Below are positions 1 through 10,067 of a stretch of 64,000 bases of DNA, piece after piece; position 1 is the first letter of the stretch, and each line of letters begins with the position of its first letter. This stretch comes from Roseococcus sp. Its GTDB lineage: Bacteria > Pseudomonadota > Alphaproteobacteria > Acetobacterales > Acetobacteraceae. The translations under genes and the position numbers were made by a program. The notes under the pieces are model-generated. The model saw only the letters and a program-made list of their open reading frames with translations, was not told where the DNA came from and did no database searches. The DNA lies in NCBI GenBank assembly GCA_026414745.1, contig JAOAIK010000037.1:1-64000 (forward strand). The letters are read 5' to 3'.

Positions 1-1
1 G

Positions 2-328
2 ATGTTCGCCGCCCTCGCGCTGGGCGGGCTGTTCCGCTCGCTGCAGTTCACCGCCATGAACACCCTCGCCTTCGCCGAGATCCCGCGCGAGCGGCTCTCC
101 GCCGCCACCGCCTTCTACGGCACCGCGCAGCAGCTTCCCCCCGCCATCGGGGTGGTGATGGCGACGGGCGTGATGGAGGCCGCCCGCCATCTCGCGGGGC
201 GCGAGGCGCTGGCGGTGGCCGATCTCCACCTCGCCTTCCTCGCCGCCGCGCTGGTGGCGCTGATCGCCGCGCCGCTCGCCCTCAGACTGCCGCGCGACGC
301 GGGGGCGGAGATCGCCGGCCGGAGGTGA
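2..328 (+). CDS. MFS transporter, C-terminal fragment (cut by window edge)
   Basis: This is the last 108 residues of a multidrug-efflux-type major facilitator; the rest lies before the window. Visible are hydrophobic helices (around residues 1-12, 43-58 and 72-92) and a conserved-looking segment, AATAFYGTAQQLPPAIGVV, that resembles the late helices of 14-TM DHA2-type exporters. The tail is short and basic (PRDAGAEIAGRR). It is an inner-membrane protein, probably a proton-driven exporter, with unknown substrate. The cytochrome P450 follows on the same strand after about 70 bases, so co-transcription is possible. The family call is fairly safe; the DHA2 subclass is an inference. Confidence 0.7.
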   Translation: MFAALALGGLFRSLQFTAMNTLAFAEIPRERLSAATAFYGTAQQLPPAIGVVMATGVMEAARHLAGREALAVADLHLAFLAAALVALIAAPLALRLPRDAGAEIAGRR

Positions 329-396
329 GCGGCAAGGGCCCGCCGCGCGCCCCGCCCTGCTGGACGCGCAGGGCGAGAGGGCGTAACCGCCCCCGC

Positions 397-1767
397 ATGC
401 TGGAGCACGCCGATTTCGTCCCGCCGCGCCCCGTCCTTCCCGCGCGCTTCGGCGGCACGCTGGCGCTGCTGCGCACCTCGGCCGAGGACATGCTGCGCTT
501 CTTCCCCGAAAGCGGCTTCCGCCACCGGCTCATCCCCATGCGCACGCTGCGCCGCCGCCTCCTGGTGGTGAACGACCCGGAGCTGGTGCGCGAGGTCTTC
601 GTGCTGCACGCCGCCGCGAACGAGGCGAAGAGTCCGCATTTCCGCCAAGCCCTGGCGCCGGTGATCGGGGATTCGATGTTCCTGAACTCGGGGCGCGTCT
701 GGGCCGAGCGGCGGGCGGTGATCGCGCGGCTGATCCACCCCTCGCGCACCGCGCAGTTCCACCCGCTCTTCGTCGAGGGCGCCGAGGCGCTGGCCGCGCG
801 CTGGCGCGGGCGCGTGGATGTGGCGCGCGAGCTCGCTGCCGCCACGGCGCTTGCGGTCATGCGCGCGCTGTTTCCCCGCACCGCCCGCGAGGCCGACGCG
901 GCGGCGCTGGCGGCCGCCTTCACCGCCTATGAATCCCGCGTGCTGGCGGTGGATTTCGCGCATCTGCTGGGCCTGCCCGAACGCCTCTCGGGCTTGCAGC
1001 TGCGCGCCGCGCGCCGCCACGCGCGCGAGATCCGCGCGCTCTGCGCCGCGGCCATCGCCCGTGCCTTGCCCGATGAGGGCGGCCTCTTCGCCGAACTCCG
1101 GGCCGCCTGCGACGCGGCGGGCCGCCCGCTGCTCGACGCCGAACAGCTTCTCAACGAGGTGGCGATGCTGCTGCTCGCGGGCAGCGAGACATCGGCCAAT
1201 GCGCTCACCTGGGCGCTCTACCTGATCGCGCGCCACCCGCCCACGCTGGCCCAGCTGCGCGCCGAGCATGCGCGGGTGCTGGGCGGCCGCGCGCCCTCCT
1301 TCGCCGATCTCGCCGAGCTGCCCTTCACCAAGGCGGTGACGCAGGAGGCGATGCGCCTCTACCCGCCGGTGCCCTACCTCTCGCGCGAGGCCGCGGCGAG
1401 CCTGCGCGTGGGGCAGGTGACCCTGCATCCGGGCGACACGGTGATGGCCCTGCCCTGGCTCCTGCACCGCCACGAGCAGCTCTGGGACGCGCCGCACGCC
1501 TTCCGCCCCGAGCGCTTCCTGCCCGATGCGCCGCGCAAGCCGCCGCGCATGGGCTACATCCCCTTCTCCATCGGCCCGCGCGTCTGCGCCGGCGCGGCCT
1601 TCGCCCAGGCGGAGATGAGCGTGTTCCTTGCCGTGCTGCTGCAGCGGCTCGACTTCTCCGCCCCGCCGGGCGCCGAACCCATGCCGCGCGCGCGCCTCAC
1701 CACCCGCCCGCGCGGCGGTCTCGTGCTGGAGGTGACGCCGCGGGGCGCTCGATCGGAGCGCATGTGA
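397..1767 (+). CDS. cytochrome P450
   Basis: A 456-residue soluble bacterial P450 (heme-thiolate monooxygenase). All diagnostic motifs are present: the I-helix oxygen-binding segment AGSETSANAL near residue 262, the K-helix ExxR as EAMR near residue 317, and the heme loop FSIGPRVCAGA with the cysteine ligand at residue 397. The ORF track opens upstream at a GTG at 325, but the ATG at 397 gives a conventional N-terminus. No ferredoxin or reductase gene is adjacent, so the electron donor must come from elsewhere. The substrate cannot be read from sequence. The P450 identity is certain; the start is likely. Confidence 0.93.
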   Translation: MLEHADFVPPRPVLPARFGGTLALLRTSAEDMLRFFPESGFRHRLIPMRTLRRRLLVVNDPELVREVFVLHAAANEAKSPHFRQALAPVIGDSMFLNSGRVWAERRAVIARLIHPSRTAQFHPLFVEGAEALAARWRGRVDVARELAAATALAVMRALFPRTAREADAAALAAAFTAYESRVLAVDFAHLLGLPERLSGLQLRAARRHAREIRALCAAAIARALPDEGGLFAELRAACDAAGRPLLDAEQLLNEVAMLLLAGSETSANALTWALYLIARHPPTLAQLRAEHARVLGGRAPSFADLAELPFTKAVTQEAMRLYPPVPYLSREAAASLRVGQVTLHPGDTVMALPWLLHRHEQLWDAPHAFRPERFLPDAPRKPPRMGYIPFSIGPRVCAGAAFAQAEMSVFLAVLLQRLDFSAPPGAEPMPRARLTTRPRGGLVLEVTPRGARSERM

Positions 1768-1849
1768 ATTCTCGGTAAGCCGAGGAGATCGCGCTGCGGG
1801 TCGGCGCCGCTGGCGTGCGAGGCTCGGGCCGAGAGGAAGGATCTTCGGC

Positions 1850-4800
1850 ATGCTGCGGCGCTGGCTCGCTCCCCTCCTCCTGCTTGTGGCGCTCGCCGTG
1901 GCGCCGCCCGCGCGCGCCTTCGATCTCCCCGGGCTCAGCGCCGATTCCGACGGCTACCGCCTGTCGCTCGAGCGCCGTTTCCCCGCCGGCGGCACGGCGC
2001 AGCAGCGCCAGCAGGCGGAGGCGCGCGCCCAGCAGGCCGAGCGGACGAACAACTGGGCCGCCGCCGCCCAGGCCTGGGAGGAGCGGGCGGGGATGCGCGA
2101 GGCGAGCGCCGCGCAGTGGCTCGCCCTCGCCCGCGCCCAGCTGCGCCGCAGCCCGCCCGAGGCGCTGCGCGCCCTCCACGCCGCCTGGCAGGCCTTCATG
2201 CTCGAACGCGCGGGGCCGCCCGAGATCCCCGCCCTGCTCGTCATCGCCGAAGCGCTCGGGCAGCTCGATCGCCCCCAGCAGCGGATCGCGGCGCTGCAGG
2301 CGGTGGTGCAGCGCAACCCGGGCGAGCCGCGCTTCCAGCAGATGCTCGCCGAGGCGCGCCGCGCCGCCGGGCTTCTGGTCGCCCGCATCACCACCGAACC
2401 GGAGAGCGAACCGGCCCGCGCCTGCATCGGCTTCACCGTTCCCCCCGCCCGGCGACAGGACTGGAACCCGGCCGACTGGATCCGGGCCGACCCGCCGCTG
2501 CCAGGCCTCGCCGTGACCCGCGAGCGGGATGTCCTTTGCATCGCCGGGCTGCCGCACGGGCGCGTCACCCGCCTTCTCCTGCGCGCCGGGCTGCCGGGCG
2601 AGGAGGGGCTGCGACTCAACCGCGACACGCCGCTCGCCATCGCCATGCCCGACCGCGCGCCGCGTCTCGCCTTCGATTCCCGCGCCTTCATCATCCCGGC
2701 CAACCGCGGCGAGGCGCGGGTGCCGCTTGCGCTCATGAATGTGAACGCGCTGACGATGCGCATCGTGCGGATCACCGAGCGCAATCTCGTCCCCTTCTCG
2801 CGCGACTGGCGGCCCGGGCAGACCCTCGACTGGTGGACGACCGACGACCTGCACGAGGTGTGGGGCCGGGTGGTGTGGGAGGGCAGCCTGGAGCTGCCGC
2901 CGGGCGAGGCGAACCGGTTCCGTCGCATCGCGGTGCCCGTGCCGGAGGCGGTGCGCAACGCCGGCCCTGGCCTCTACATGATGGTCGCGCGCAGCGCCGA
3001 CGGCGGACCCGATCAGCGTCGGCTGGTCTCGGTGCAGGGGCTGGTGCTGACCGATCTCGGCCTCACCGCCTGGCGCGGGGCGGGCGGCCTCGCGGTGCAG
3101 GCGCGCCGCCTCTCCGACGCGCGGCCCGCCGAGGGGGTGCGCGTCGCGCTGATGGCGCGCAACAACGACATCCTGGCCGAGGCGGTCTCCGGCGCCGATG
3201 GCCTCGCGCGCTTCGGCCCCGCCCTGCTGCGCGGCGAGGGGCCGATGCAGCCCGTCGCCCTGCACGCGATGACGGAGACCGACTTCGTCGCCCTCGACCT
3301 CGAGGCCGCGGCCTTCGACCTCTCCGATCGCGGCGCCGAGGGGCGGCCCCATCCCGGCCCGCTGGACGCCTTTCTCTGGCTCGATCGCGGCATCTACCGG
3401 CCGGGCGAGACGGTGAACGCCATGGCGCTGCTGCGCGATGGCGGCGGCGCGCCGGTGGAGGCGCCGCTGCGGCTGCGGCTGCGCCGGCCCAACGGCCAGG
3501 TGGCGGCCGAGCATGTGCTGCGCGATGGCGGCCACTGGCCCATCGCCCTGCCGCCCTCGGCCCCCGCGGGGGCCTGGCGGCTCGAGGCGCTGACCGACCC
3601 CGCCGCCCCGCCCGTGGGCGGAACGAGCTTCCGGGTGGACGCCTTCGTGCCCGAGCGGCTGGCGGTGGAACTCGGCCCCGCGCCGGGGCCGCTCATCCCC
3701 GGCCGGCCGCTTCCCATCCCCGTCGTCGCACGCTTCCTCTACGGGGCGCCGGGGGCGCAGCTCCAGGGCAGCGCGGAGCTGCGCCTCGTCACCCTCCGCT
3801 CCCCCTTCCCCGATCTGCCGGGCTTCCGCTTCGGTCTGGAGGAGGAGGGCTTCGCCCCCGGCCTGATCACCGCCGAACTGCCCGAGACCGATGCGGACGG
3901 GCGCGCCACGCTCGAGCTCTCCCTGCCCCGCGCGCCCGACACCACGCGCCCGCTGCGCGGCGAGCTCACCGTGCTGGTGGAGGAACCGGGCGGCCGCGCC
4001 TCGCGCGCGACGCTTGACATCGCGGTCGCGGCGCAGCCGCGCCTCCTCGGCCTGCGCGCCCCCGAGGCGGTGGATGCGGGATCCGAGGCCGGCTTCGAGA
4101 TCGTGATGACCGACCCCGAGGGGCGGCCGCAGCCCGGCGAGATCGCCTGGCGGCTGCTGCGCGAGCGGCCGGACTGGCGCGTGGTGCTGCGCGGCGGCAT
4201 CCCCCGCTACGAGACGGTCTGGACCGATGAGCCGGTGGATTCCGGCACCCTCGCGCTGGGTGCCGCGCCCGCCCGGCTCGCGCGCACCCTGCCCTTCGGC
4301 CGCTACCGCTTCGAGGCGCAGCAGCAGGGCGGCATGGCCCTCGCCTCGGTGCGGGTGCGCGCGGGCTGGGTGGCGAGCGAGAGCGCCGAGACCCCCGACA
4401 AGGTGGATGTGGCCACCGACCGCCGCGCCTACGCCCCCGGGGAGACGGTCCGGCTGCGCATCGCGCCCCCCTTCGGCGGGCGCGCCGCGCTGGCCGTGCT
4501 GACCGACCAGCTGCGCGAGTTGCGCGAGATCGATCTGCCCGAGGCGGGGGCCGAGGTGGAACTTCGCGCCGACCCCGCCTGGGGCGCGGGGGCCTATGTC
4601 GCGGTCACGGTGTTCCGCCCCGGCGAGGCGGCGAACATGCCCGGCCGCGCGCTCGGCCTCGCCTGGGTGCAGCTGGACCCGGCGGCGCGCCGCCTCGCCC
4701 TCACCCTCGGCGGGCCGGAGCGCGCGCGGCCCAACAGCCGCGTCGAGATCCCGGTCACGGTGCAGGGGGCCTCCGGCCCGGTGCGCCTCACTCTCGCCGC

Positions 4801-6931
4801 GGTGGACGAGGGCATCCTTCGCCTCACCCGCTTCGCCACCCCGGATCCGCTCGCGCATTACACGGGGCAGCGGCGGCTCGGGGTGGACATCCGCGACGAC
4901 TACGGCCGGCTGATCGCGCCGCCCGAGGGCGCGCCGGCCGCGCTGCGCCAGGGCGGCGACGAGATCGATTCCCTCGCCGTGCACAACCCGCCGCAGCGCA
5001 GCGTCGCGCTTTTCTCGGGCGTGGTGGAGACGGACGCCGATGGGCGCGGGATCGTTCCGCTCGAGCTGCCCGACTTCGCGGGGGAGCTGCGGCTGATGGC
5101 GGTGGCCTGGGCCGGCGAGCGGATCGGCGCCGCCGCCCGCCCCCTGACGGTGCGCGACCCGGTGCTGGCCGAACCGCTGCTGCCGCGCTTCCTCGCCCCC
5201 GGCGACGAGGCGCAGGCGGGGCTGCTCCTGCACAACCTCGAGCTTCCGGCGGGCGAGGTGGCGGTCAGCCTCTCGGCCGAGGGCGCGATCCGCCTCGCCG
5301 GCCCCGCGCGCGTCGCGGCGCGGCTCGCCACCGGCCAGCGCGCCGAGCCGCGCTTCGGCCTGGTGGCGAGCGGCCCGGGCGAGGGCGTGCTGCGCTTCTC
5401 CGTCACCGGCCCCGAGGGCTTCAGCGCCGGCCGCGAGGCGCGCATCGAGGTGCGCTCGGCCCGGCCGGTGGCCACCGCGCTCAGCCTGATCGAGATCGCG
5501 CCGCGCGCGGAGGCGAGGCTTGCGCCCGAGGGCGCCGGCTTCCTGCCCGGCTGGCGGGCGGTGGCGCGGCTCGGTGCGCCCCTGCGCTACGACGCGGAGG
5601 GGATGCTCGCCGCCCTGCAGGCCTTCCCCCTCGCCTGCCTCGAGCAGAGCGCCTCGCAGGCGCTGGCGCTCGCCGCGGCGCTCACCGAGGGCAGCCCGGC
5701 CGCGACGCAGGGCGCGCTGCAGCGCGCCGTGGAGGCGGTGCTCGCCCGACAGCGCTTCGACGGCAGCTTCGGCCTCTGGTCCGCACAGGGCGAGCGCGAG
5801 GCCTGGACCTCCGCCCATGCCGTGGAGGCGCTGCTGCGCGCCCGCGCCGCCGGGGCCGCCGTGCCGCAGGCGGCGCTCGAGGCCGCCCTCGCCCATCTCT
5901 CCGCGGCGCTCGACGAGGAAGGCCCGGAACGGCCGGAGGAGTTCGCCGCCCATGCGGCATGGTTGAACGCGCTCTCCCTGGCCGGGCGGCACCGCCTGGG
6001 CGCGGCGCGCCGCCTCCTCGAGCAGCTCGAGCGGCTTCCCACCCCGCTCGCGCGCGCCCAGCTCGCCGCCAGCTTCGCCCGCGCCGGCGACATGGAGCGG
6101 GCCGAGCGCGCCTTCGCCGCCGCGCTGGCCGACCCCGCCCGACGCGACTGGCTCGCCGATTACGGCAGCGCGGCGCGCGACGCGCTGGCGCTGCTGGTGC
6201 TGGCGCGCGAGGCGGGGCTGCCGGCCGCGCAGCAGCAGGCGGCGCTGGCCCGGCTGCCGGGGCCGGAGTTCACGCCCGCCCGCGCCTCGACCCAGGAGCA
6301 GGCCTGGGCGGTGCTCGCCGCCGCCACGCTGGGTCGGGACGGACGGCCCATCCGCGCCGCCCTCGATGGCCGGACCGTGCCCGGGCGCAGCGTCGAGGTG
6401 ACGGCCGGCGGCGTGCTGCGCAACCTGGGCGAGGCGCCGCTTCCGGTGCAGGTCGCCGTGCAGGGAATCCCGCGCGACGCCCCGCCCGCGGCGCGCCAGC
6501 ACATGACCATCCGCCGCCGTTTCGTGGATCTGAACGGCTTGCCGCTGAACCTCGATGCGCTGCGCGTCGGCCAGCAGTTCGTGCTGGTGCTGGATGCGAG
6601 GGCCGAGACGGGGCAGCGCCACATGGCGATGGTGACCCAGGGCCTCCCGGCGGGCTGGGAGATCGTGGCCCGCTACCCGGCCGGGCCGGTGCCGGGCTTC
6701 CCGGGCCTGGGCGAACTCTCCGAGGCCGATGCGCAGCCCGCGCTCGACGACCGCTTCGCCATCGCCGTCACCTTTTCCGACGAGCGACGCGAGGCGCGCT
6801 TCGCCGCGCGCATCCGTGTCGTGACCGCCGGGCGCTTCGAGCTGCCCGGCGCGGAGGTGGTGGACATGTATCGCCCGAGTTTCATGGCGCGGCAGGCTGT
6901 GGGGCGCATCACCATCCAGCCCGGGCCCTGA
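1850..6931 (+). CDS. secreted bacterial alpha-2-macroglobulin family protein with intact thioester
   Basis: A 1693-residue broad-spectrum protease trap of the YfhM/bacterial A2M family. The N-terminus MLRRWLAPLLLLVALAVAPP is a signal peptide with probable cleavage after ARA; no lipobox cysteine follows, so it is probably soluble in the periplasm. An alpha-helical stretch at about residues 45-170 leads into macroglobulin-type beta domains. A bait/A2M region at roughly 950-1150 is followed by the thioester motif CLEQ at residues 1263-1266 and the helical thioester domain (ALAAALTEG onward). The family works by covalent capture of attacking proteases. The usual partner, penicillin-binding protein PbpC, is not next to it. 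The P450 precedes it with about 80 bases between. Confidence 0.92.
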   Translation: MLRRWLAPLLLLVALAVAPPARAFDLPGLSADSDGYRLSLERRFPAGGTAQQRQQAEARAQQAERTNNWAAAAQAWEERAGMREASAAQWLALARAQLRRSPPEALRALHAAWQAFMLERAGPPEIPALLVIAEALGQLDRPQQRIAALQAVVQRNPGEPRFQQMLAEARRAAGLLVARITTEPESEPARACIGFTVPPARRQDWNPADWIRADPPLPGLAVTRERDVLCIAGLPHGRVTRLLLRAGLPGEEGLRLNRDTPLAIAMPDRAPRLAFDSRAFIIPANRGEARVPLALMNVNALTMRIVRITERNLVPFSRDWRPGQTLDWWTTDDLHEVWGRVVWEGSLELPPGEANRFRRIAVPVPEAVRNAGPGLYMMVARSADGGPDQRRLVSVQGLVLTDLGLTAWRGAGGLAVQARRLSDARPAEGVRVALMARNNDILAEAVSGADGLARFGPALLRGEGPMQPVALHAMTETDFVALDLEAAAFDLSDRGAEGRPHPGPLDAFLWLDRGIYRPGETVNAMALLRDGGGAPVEAPLRLRLRRPNGQVAAEHVLRDGGHWPIALPPSAPAGAWRLEALTDPAAPPVGGTSFRVDAFVPERLAVELGPAPGPLIPGRPLPIPVVARFLYGAPGAQLQGSAELRLVTLRSPFPDLPGFRFGLEEEGFAPGLITAELPETDADGRATLELSLPRAPDTTRPLRGELTVLVEEPGGRASRATLDIAVAAQPRLLGLRAPEAVDAGSEAGFEIVMTDPEGRPQPGEIAWRLLRERPDWRVVLRGGIPRYETVWTDEPVDSGTLALGAAPARLARTLPFGRYRFEAQQQGGMALASVRVRAGWVASESAETPDKVDVATDRRAYAPGETVRLRIAPPFGGRAALAVLTDQLRELREIDLPEAGAEVELRADPAWGAGAYVAVTVFRPGEAANMPGRALGLAWVQLDPAARRLALTLGGPERARPNSRVEIPVTVQGASGPVRLTLAAVDEGILRLTRFATPDPLAHYTGQRRLGVDIRDDYGRLIAPPEGAPAALRQGGDEIDSLAVHNPPQRSVALFSGVVETDADGRGIVPLELPDFAGELRLMAVAWAGERIGAAARPLTVRDPVLAEPLLPRFLAPGDEAQAGLLLHNLELPAGEVAVSLSAEGAIRLAGPARVAARLATGQRAEPRFGLVASGPGEGVLRFSVTGPEGFSAGREARIEVRSARPVATALSLIEIAPRAEARLAPEGAGFLPGWRAVARLGAPLRYDAEGMLAALQAFPLACLEQSASQALALAAALTEGSPAATQGALQRAVEAVLARQRFDGSFGLWSAQGEREAWTSAHAVEALLRARAAGAAVPQAALEAALAHLSAALDEEGPERPEEFAAHAAWLNALSLAGRHRLGAARRLLEQLERLPTPLARAQLAASFARAGDMERAERAFAAALADPARRDWLADYGSAARDALALLVLAREAGLPAAQQQAALARLPGPEFTPARASTQEQAWAVLAAATLGRDGRPIRAALDGRTVPGRSVEVTAGGVLRNLGEAPLPVQVAVQGIPRDAPPAARQHMTIRRRFVDLNGLPLNLDALRVGQQFVLVLDARAETGQRHMAMVTQGLPAGWEIVARYPAGPVPGFPGLGELSEADAQPALDDRFAIAVTFSDERREARFAARIRVVTAGRFELPGAEVVDMYRPSFMARQAVGRITIQPGP

Positions 6932-7218
6932 GGCGCGGGCTCAACCCGGCGGCCGCTGTCTCTGGACTCATACCACACGCGCGCCGGTGTCGCCTTCGCG
7001 CGCCTCGGTCGCCGGGCGGCGGCCCATCCGGCCGCCTTGGCGTCACCGCACAGGCCGCGGGCCGCATCCGCGGCCTCGGTCCTCCGGGCCGCAGGGTTGG
7101 GACTTCCTGCGCTTGGTATCAGGGGAAGGCGGCGCGGCCGCCGCTGTGGCTGTGTCTTGCCGCGCCGCCGCTTGCCCGCCGGGCATGGGCGAAGGGGCGG
7201 CATGTCATGGCGCCCGCC
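6932..7218. other. intergenic stretch between convergent genes, no gene seen
   Basis: These 287 bases separate the ends of the macroglobulin gene and the opposing glycosyltransferase gene. All ORFs here are shadows without plausible starts. It contains several short GC-rich inverted stretches (for example CCGCGG cores near 7057-7072) but no clear T-tract terminator on either strand. Confidence 0.5.
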
Positions 7219-10056
7219 TCAGCCGCCGAAGGCGAGCCGCGCGATCACCCGGGCGCGCTGGGCGGCCCCGCCCACCGCCTCGGGCGGCGGCAGCCAGCGC
7301 ACGCCCCGCCCACGGGCCAGCGCCTCGGCCTCCGGGGCGGCGCTGAGCAGCGCATCGCCGGGCAGCAGCACCGCCTTGGCCTCCGGCGGCGGCGGGCCCG
7401 GCAGGCGCAGCCGCGCCCAGGCCCAGCCATGGTGGGTGCGCAGCACGCCCGCCTCCAGCCGCGCCGGCTCGGGCCGGAAACCCGGCACGCCCAGGCGCAG
7501 CATCTCCTCGATGCCGGCGGCGAAGCCGGGGGCGCCCGTGTCCAGCCAGAGCCTGGGTCCGCGCGGGCGCGGCCAGCTCGCGGCCAGGGCCTCGCCGAGC
7601 CGCGCCTCCTCCTCCGGCGCGAGCGGCAGCAGCGCCGCCCGCCGCGCGAAGGAAAGCACCCCGGCCAGCGGCCCGGTGCCATAGGCCTCCTCGATGACGT
7701 GGCGCACCCGCGCGCCGATGGTCTCGGGCGCGAGCGCCTCCCGCGCCCAGGCGGCGGCGGCGGCACCCAGCGCCTCGCGCGCCGGCGCATCGGCCAGCAG
7801 CGCGGCAAGCGCGGCGCCGAGCTCCTCCGGGCTGGGGGCGTCGGGCAGGCGGCGGCAGACATGCGCGGGGAGTTCGGCCATCGCGCCATGGGCGTTGACC
7901 AGGGTGGGCAGCCCGGCGGCCAGCGCGTCCTTCACCGCGCCCGAGGTCTCGCCCGTGCTGCCGCTGCGCAGCTGCACGGCAAGGTCGCTCGCCGCCAGCC
8001 AGCACCGGTAGCTTTCGACCGGCAGCCGGCCGGTCACGCGCACGCGCTCGCCGAGGCCGAGCCTTTCCGCCTCGGCGGCGACGGCGCGCTCCAGCCCCTC
8101 CTCCGCCCCCCCCACATACACGAGGTTCGCCCGCGGCCACTGGGCCGCGATCCCGGCGAAGGCGGCGAGCAGGAGGAGGGGCGCCTTGCGGGGCGTGACC
8201 AGGCCGAAGGCGGCGACGATCTCCGCCTCCTCCGGCAGGCCCAGCGCGGCGCGGGCCGCGGCGCGGCTCGGCAGGTCGAGGGGGGCGCGCAGATGCGGCA
8301 CCACCCGCACATGGGCGGTGGCCGCGGGGCCGTATTCGGCCTCGAGCCGCGCCCGGGCGTGCTCGGAATGGACGATGACCATGGCCGCCTCGGCCAGAAC
8401 CCCGGCGCTGCCCATGCCCATCCGCCCCGCCAGCGCGGCGGGGTAGCCCTCCTCCTCCACCCGCTCGGGCAGGGCGCGCTCGCGCGCCGCGCGGTCGGTC
8501 AGCAGCCAGTGGCGCAGATCGGTCAGCGCCGGGTCGTGCAGCGTCACCACCCCGGGCTGGCGGGGCAGAAGCCGCGTCAGCGCCGCGGCGTGCAGCGGGT
8601 TGTTGCCGATCTGGTAGAGCACCCGCTCGAAGCGCCCGCCCTCGCGCGCGAAGGCCGCCTCCTCCATCCAGGGCAGCCGGCCGGCCAGCGCGCCCTCGGG
8701 CGGCGCGGCCGAGACGAGGGTGATGGCGTAGTGCGGCCGCAGCGCGAGGGCGAGTTCGGCCGTGTAGTCCGCCACCCCGGTGGGCGCGGGCGGGAGCGGC
8801 GCGACGAGCGCCAGCCGCGGCCGGGGCCGGGGCCGCCAGGGCACGCCCTGGGGCGCGCGCTCCTCCAGCGCGCGCCAGGCCCGCGCCGCCACCCCGTCCC
8901 AGGAGAAGTCGCGCGCCCGCCGCCGGCCATAGGCGGCGAGATCGGCCCGCCGCGCGGGGTCGCCCAGCAGCCTCTCCATCAGCCGGCAGAGGCCCTGGGC
9001 GTCGGTCGGGTCGAAGAGCGCATCGGCGCGGCCGATCACCTCGGGCAAAGCGGGGCGGTCGCTCGCGATCACCGGCGCGCCGCAGGCCATGGCCTCCACC
9101 GCCGGCAGGCCGAAGCCCTCGGCGAGGGAGGGAAAGACGAAGAGCGCGGCGGCGGCATAGAGCCCGGGCAGATCGGCCTCGGGCACATGCGGCAGCACCA
9201 CCGCCTCGCGCGCCGAGAGGCCGCGCGCGGCGATGGCGGCGGCCAGCGCCGGCGGGTTCACATGGCCGATGGCGAGCGGATGGCGCGCGCGCAGCGCCGC
9301 GGGCAGCGCGGCATAGGCGTCGAGCAGCACCGCCTCGTTCTTGCGCAGGTCGCCCATGCCGAGCGCCAGCACATAGCCGGGCGGAAGCCCGTAGCGCGCC
9401 GGCAGGGCGGGGTCCGGCCGGGCGGGGGGCGCGAAATCCGGGTTCACCCCCGCCCCGATCACCGCCAGCCGCTCGCGCGGCGTGGCGAGATGGGCGAGCG
9501 CCTCCGCCCGCGTCGCCTCCGAGTTGCAGAGCAGCAGCCCCGCGGCGGCGGCCTCGTCGAGGCCGCGCATGTACCAGGGCAGCAGCCCGCCCTCGCCCCA
9601 GGCGCCATCCAGGTAGAGGGCGCGCAGCGAGAGGGGGATGAGGTCGTGCAGCACGGCCGCGGTGGCCACCCGCTCGACCTCCTCGGGCCAGGTCACCACC
9701 GCCTCGTCGCGCCAGCCCTCGAACAACGAGCCGAGCAGCAGCAGGTCCACGCGCGCCTCGCAGACCGCCTCGGCGCGGATGAGCTCGGCGGCGCGGCGCA
9801 GGGCCGAGAGCGGCGCGCGCCCCGCCACCGCCCCCTCGGGCACGGCGAAGCGGCGGATCGCGGCCTCGCCCAGCAGGGGGGCGAACTCCTCGGCGATGCG
9901 GCCGGCCGTGTCGGTCAGCGTGTCGTTGACCAGCAGCAGCAACTCGTGCCGGCCGCGGGCGCGGGCCATGGCGCGGGCGAGGTCGAGCACATAGCGCCCC
10001 ACCCCGGCCCGGGCCGAGGCGCCCTGCGCCCCCTGCATGTCGAGCAGCACGCGCAT
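7219..10056 (-). CDS. tandem GT4 glycosyltransferase (two GT-B modules)
   Basis: A 945-residue cytoplasmic protein with two glycosyltransferase group 1 modules. Module 1 (about residues 1-380) begins MRVLLDMQGAQ with the glycine-rich AGVGRYVLDLARA and carries the donor-binding motif GFGLPAVEAMACGAPVIAS near residue 313. Module 2 (about 412-800) begins ALVAPLPPAPTGVADYTAEL and has a degenerate donor site, STGETSGAVKDALAAGLPTL, near 707, which lacks the usual E-G-F-G-x-P-x-x-E pattern. About 145 further residues follow. It starts 11 bases after the stop of the TPR-glycosyltransferase, so they form one operon. The role is probably ordered sugar addition in a surface glycan; acceptor and sugars are unknown. 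Confidence 0.85.
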   Translation of the reverse strand: MRVLLDMQGAQGASARAGVGRYVLDLARAMARARGRHELLLLVNDTLTDTAGRIAEEFAPLLGEAAIRRFAVPEGAVAGRAPLSALRRAAELIRAEAVCEARVDLLLLGSLFEGWRDEAVVTWPEEVERVATAAVLHDLIPLSLRALYLDGAWGEGGLLPWYMRGLDEAAAAGLLLCNSEATRAEALAHLATPRERLAVIGAGVNPDFAPPARPDPALPARYGLPPGYVLALGMGDLRKNEAVLLDAYAALPAALRARHPLAIGHVNPPALAAAIAARGLSAREAVVLPHVPEADLPGLYAAAALFVFPSLAEGFGLPAVEAMACGAPVIASDRPALPEVIGRADALFDPTDAQGLCRLMERLLGDPARRADLAAYGRRRARDFSWDGVAARAWRALEERAPQGVPWRPRPRPRLALVAPLPPAPTGVADYTAELALALRPHYAITLVSAAPPEGALAGRLPWMEEAAFAREGGRFERVLYQIGNNPLHAAALTRLLPRQPGVVTLHDPALTDLRHWLLTDRAARERALPERVEEEGYPAALAGRMGMGSAGVLAEAAMVIVHSEHARARLEAEYGPAATAHVRVVPHLRAPLDLPSRAAARAALGLPEEAEIVAAFGLVTPRKAPLLLLAAFAGIAAQWPRANLVYVGGAEEGLERAVAAEAERLGLGERVRVTGRLPVESYRCWLAASDLAVQLRSGSTGETSGAVKDALAAGLPTLVNAHGAMAELPAHVCRRLPDAPSPEELGAALAALLADAPAREALGAAAAAWAREALAPETIGARVRHVIEEAYGTGPLAGVLSFARRAALLPLAPEEEARLGEALAASWPRPRGPRLWLDTGAPGFAAGIEEMLRLGVPGFRPEPARLEAGVLRTHHGWAWARLRLPGPPPPEAKAVLLPGDALLSAAPEAEALARGRGVRWLPPPEAVGGAAQRARVIARLAFGG

Positions 10057-10067
10057 CGGGGCGCGAT

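Noticed and set aside
1697-6622. 1641-aa minus-strand ORF across the macroglobulin gene
   Set aside because: It is a GC-driven antisense shadow: rich in Arg/Gly/His/Ala without domains, while the plus frame has a signal peptide and the CLEQ motif.
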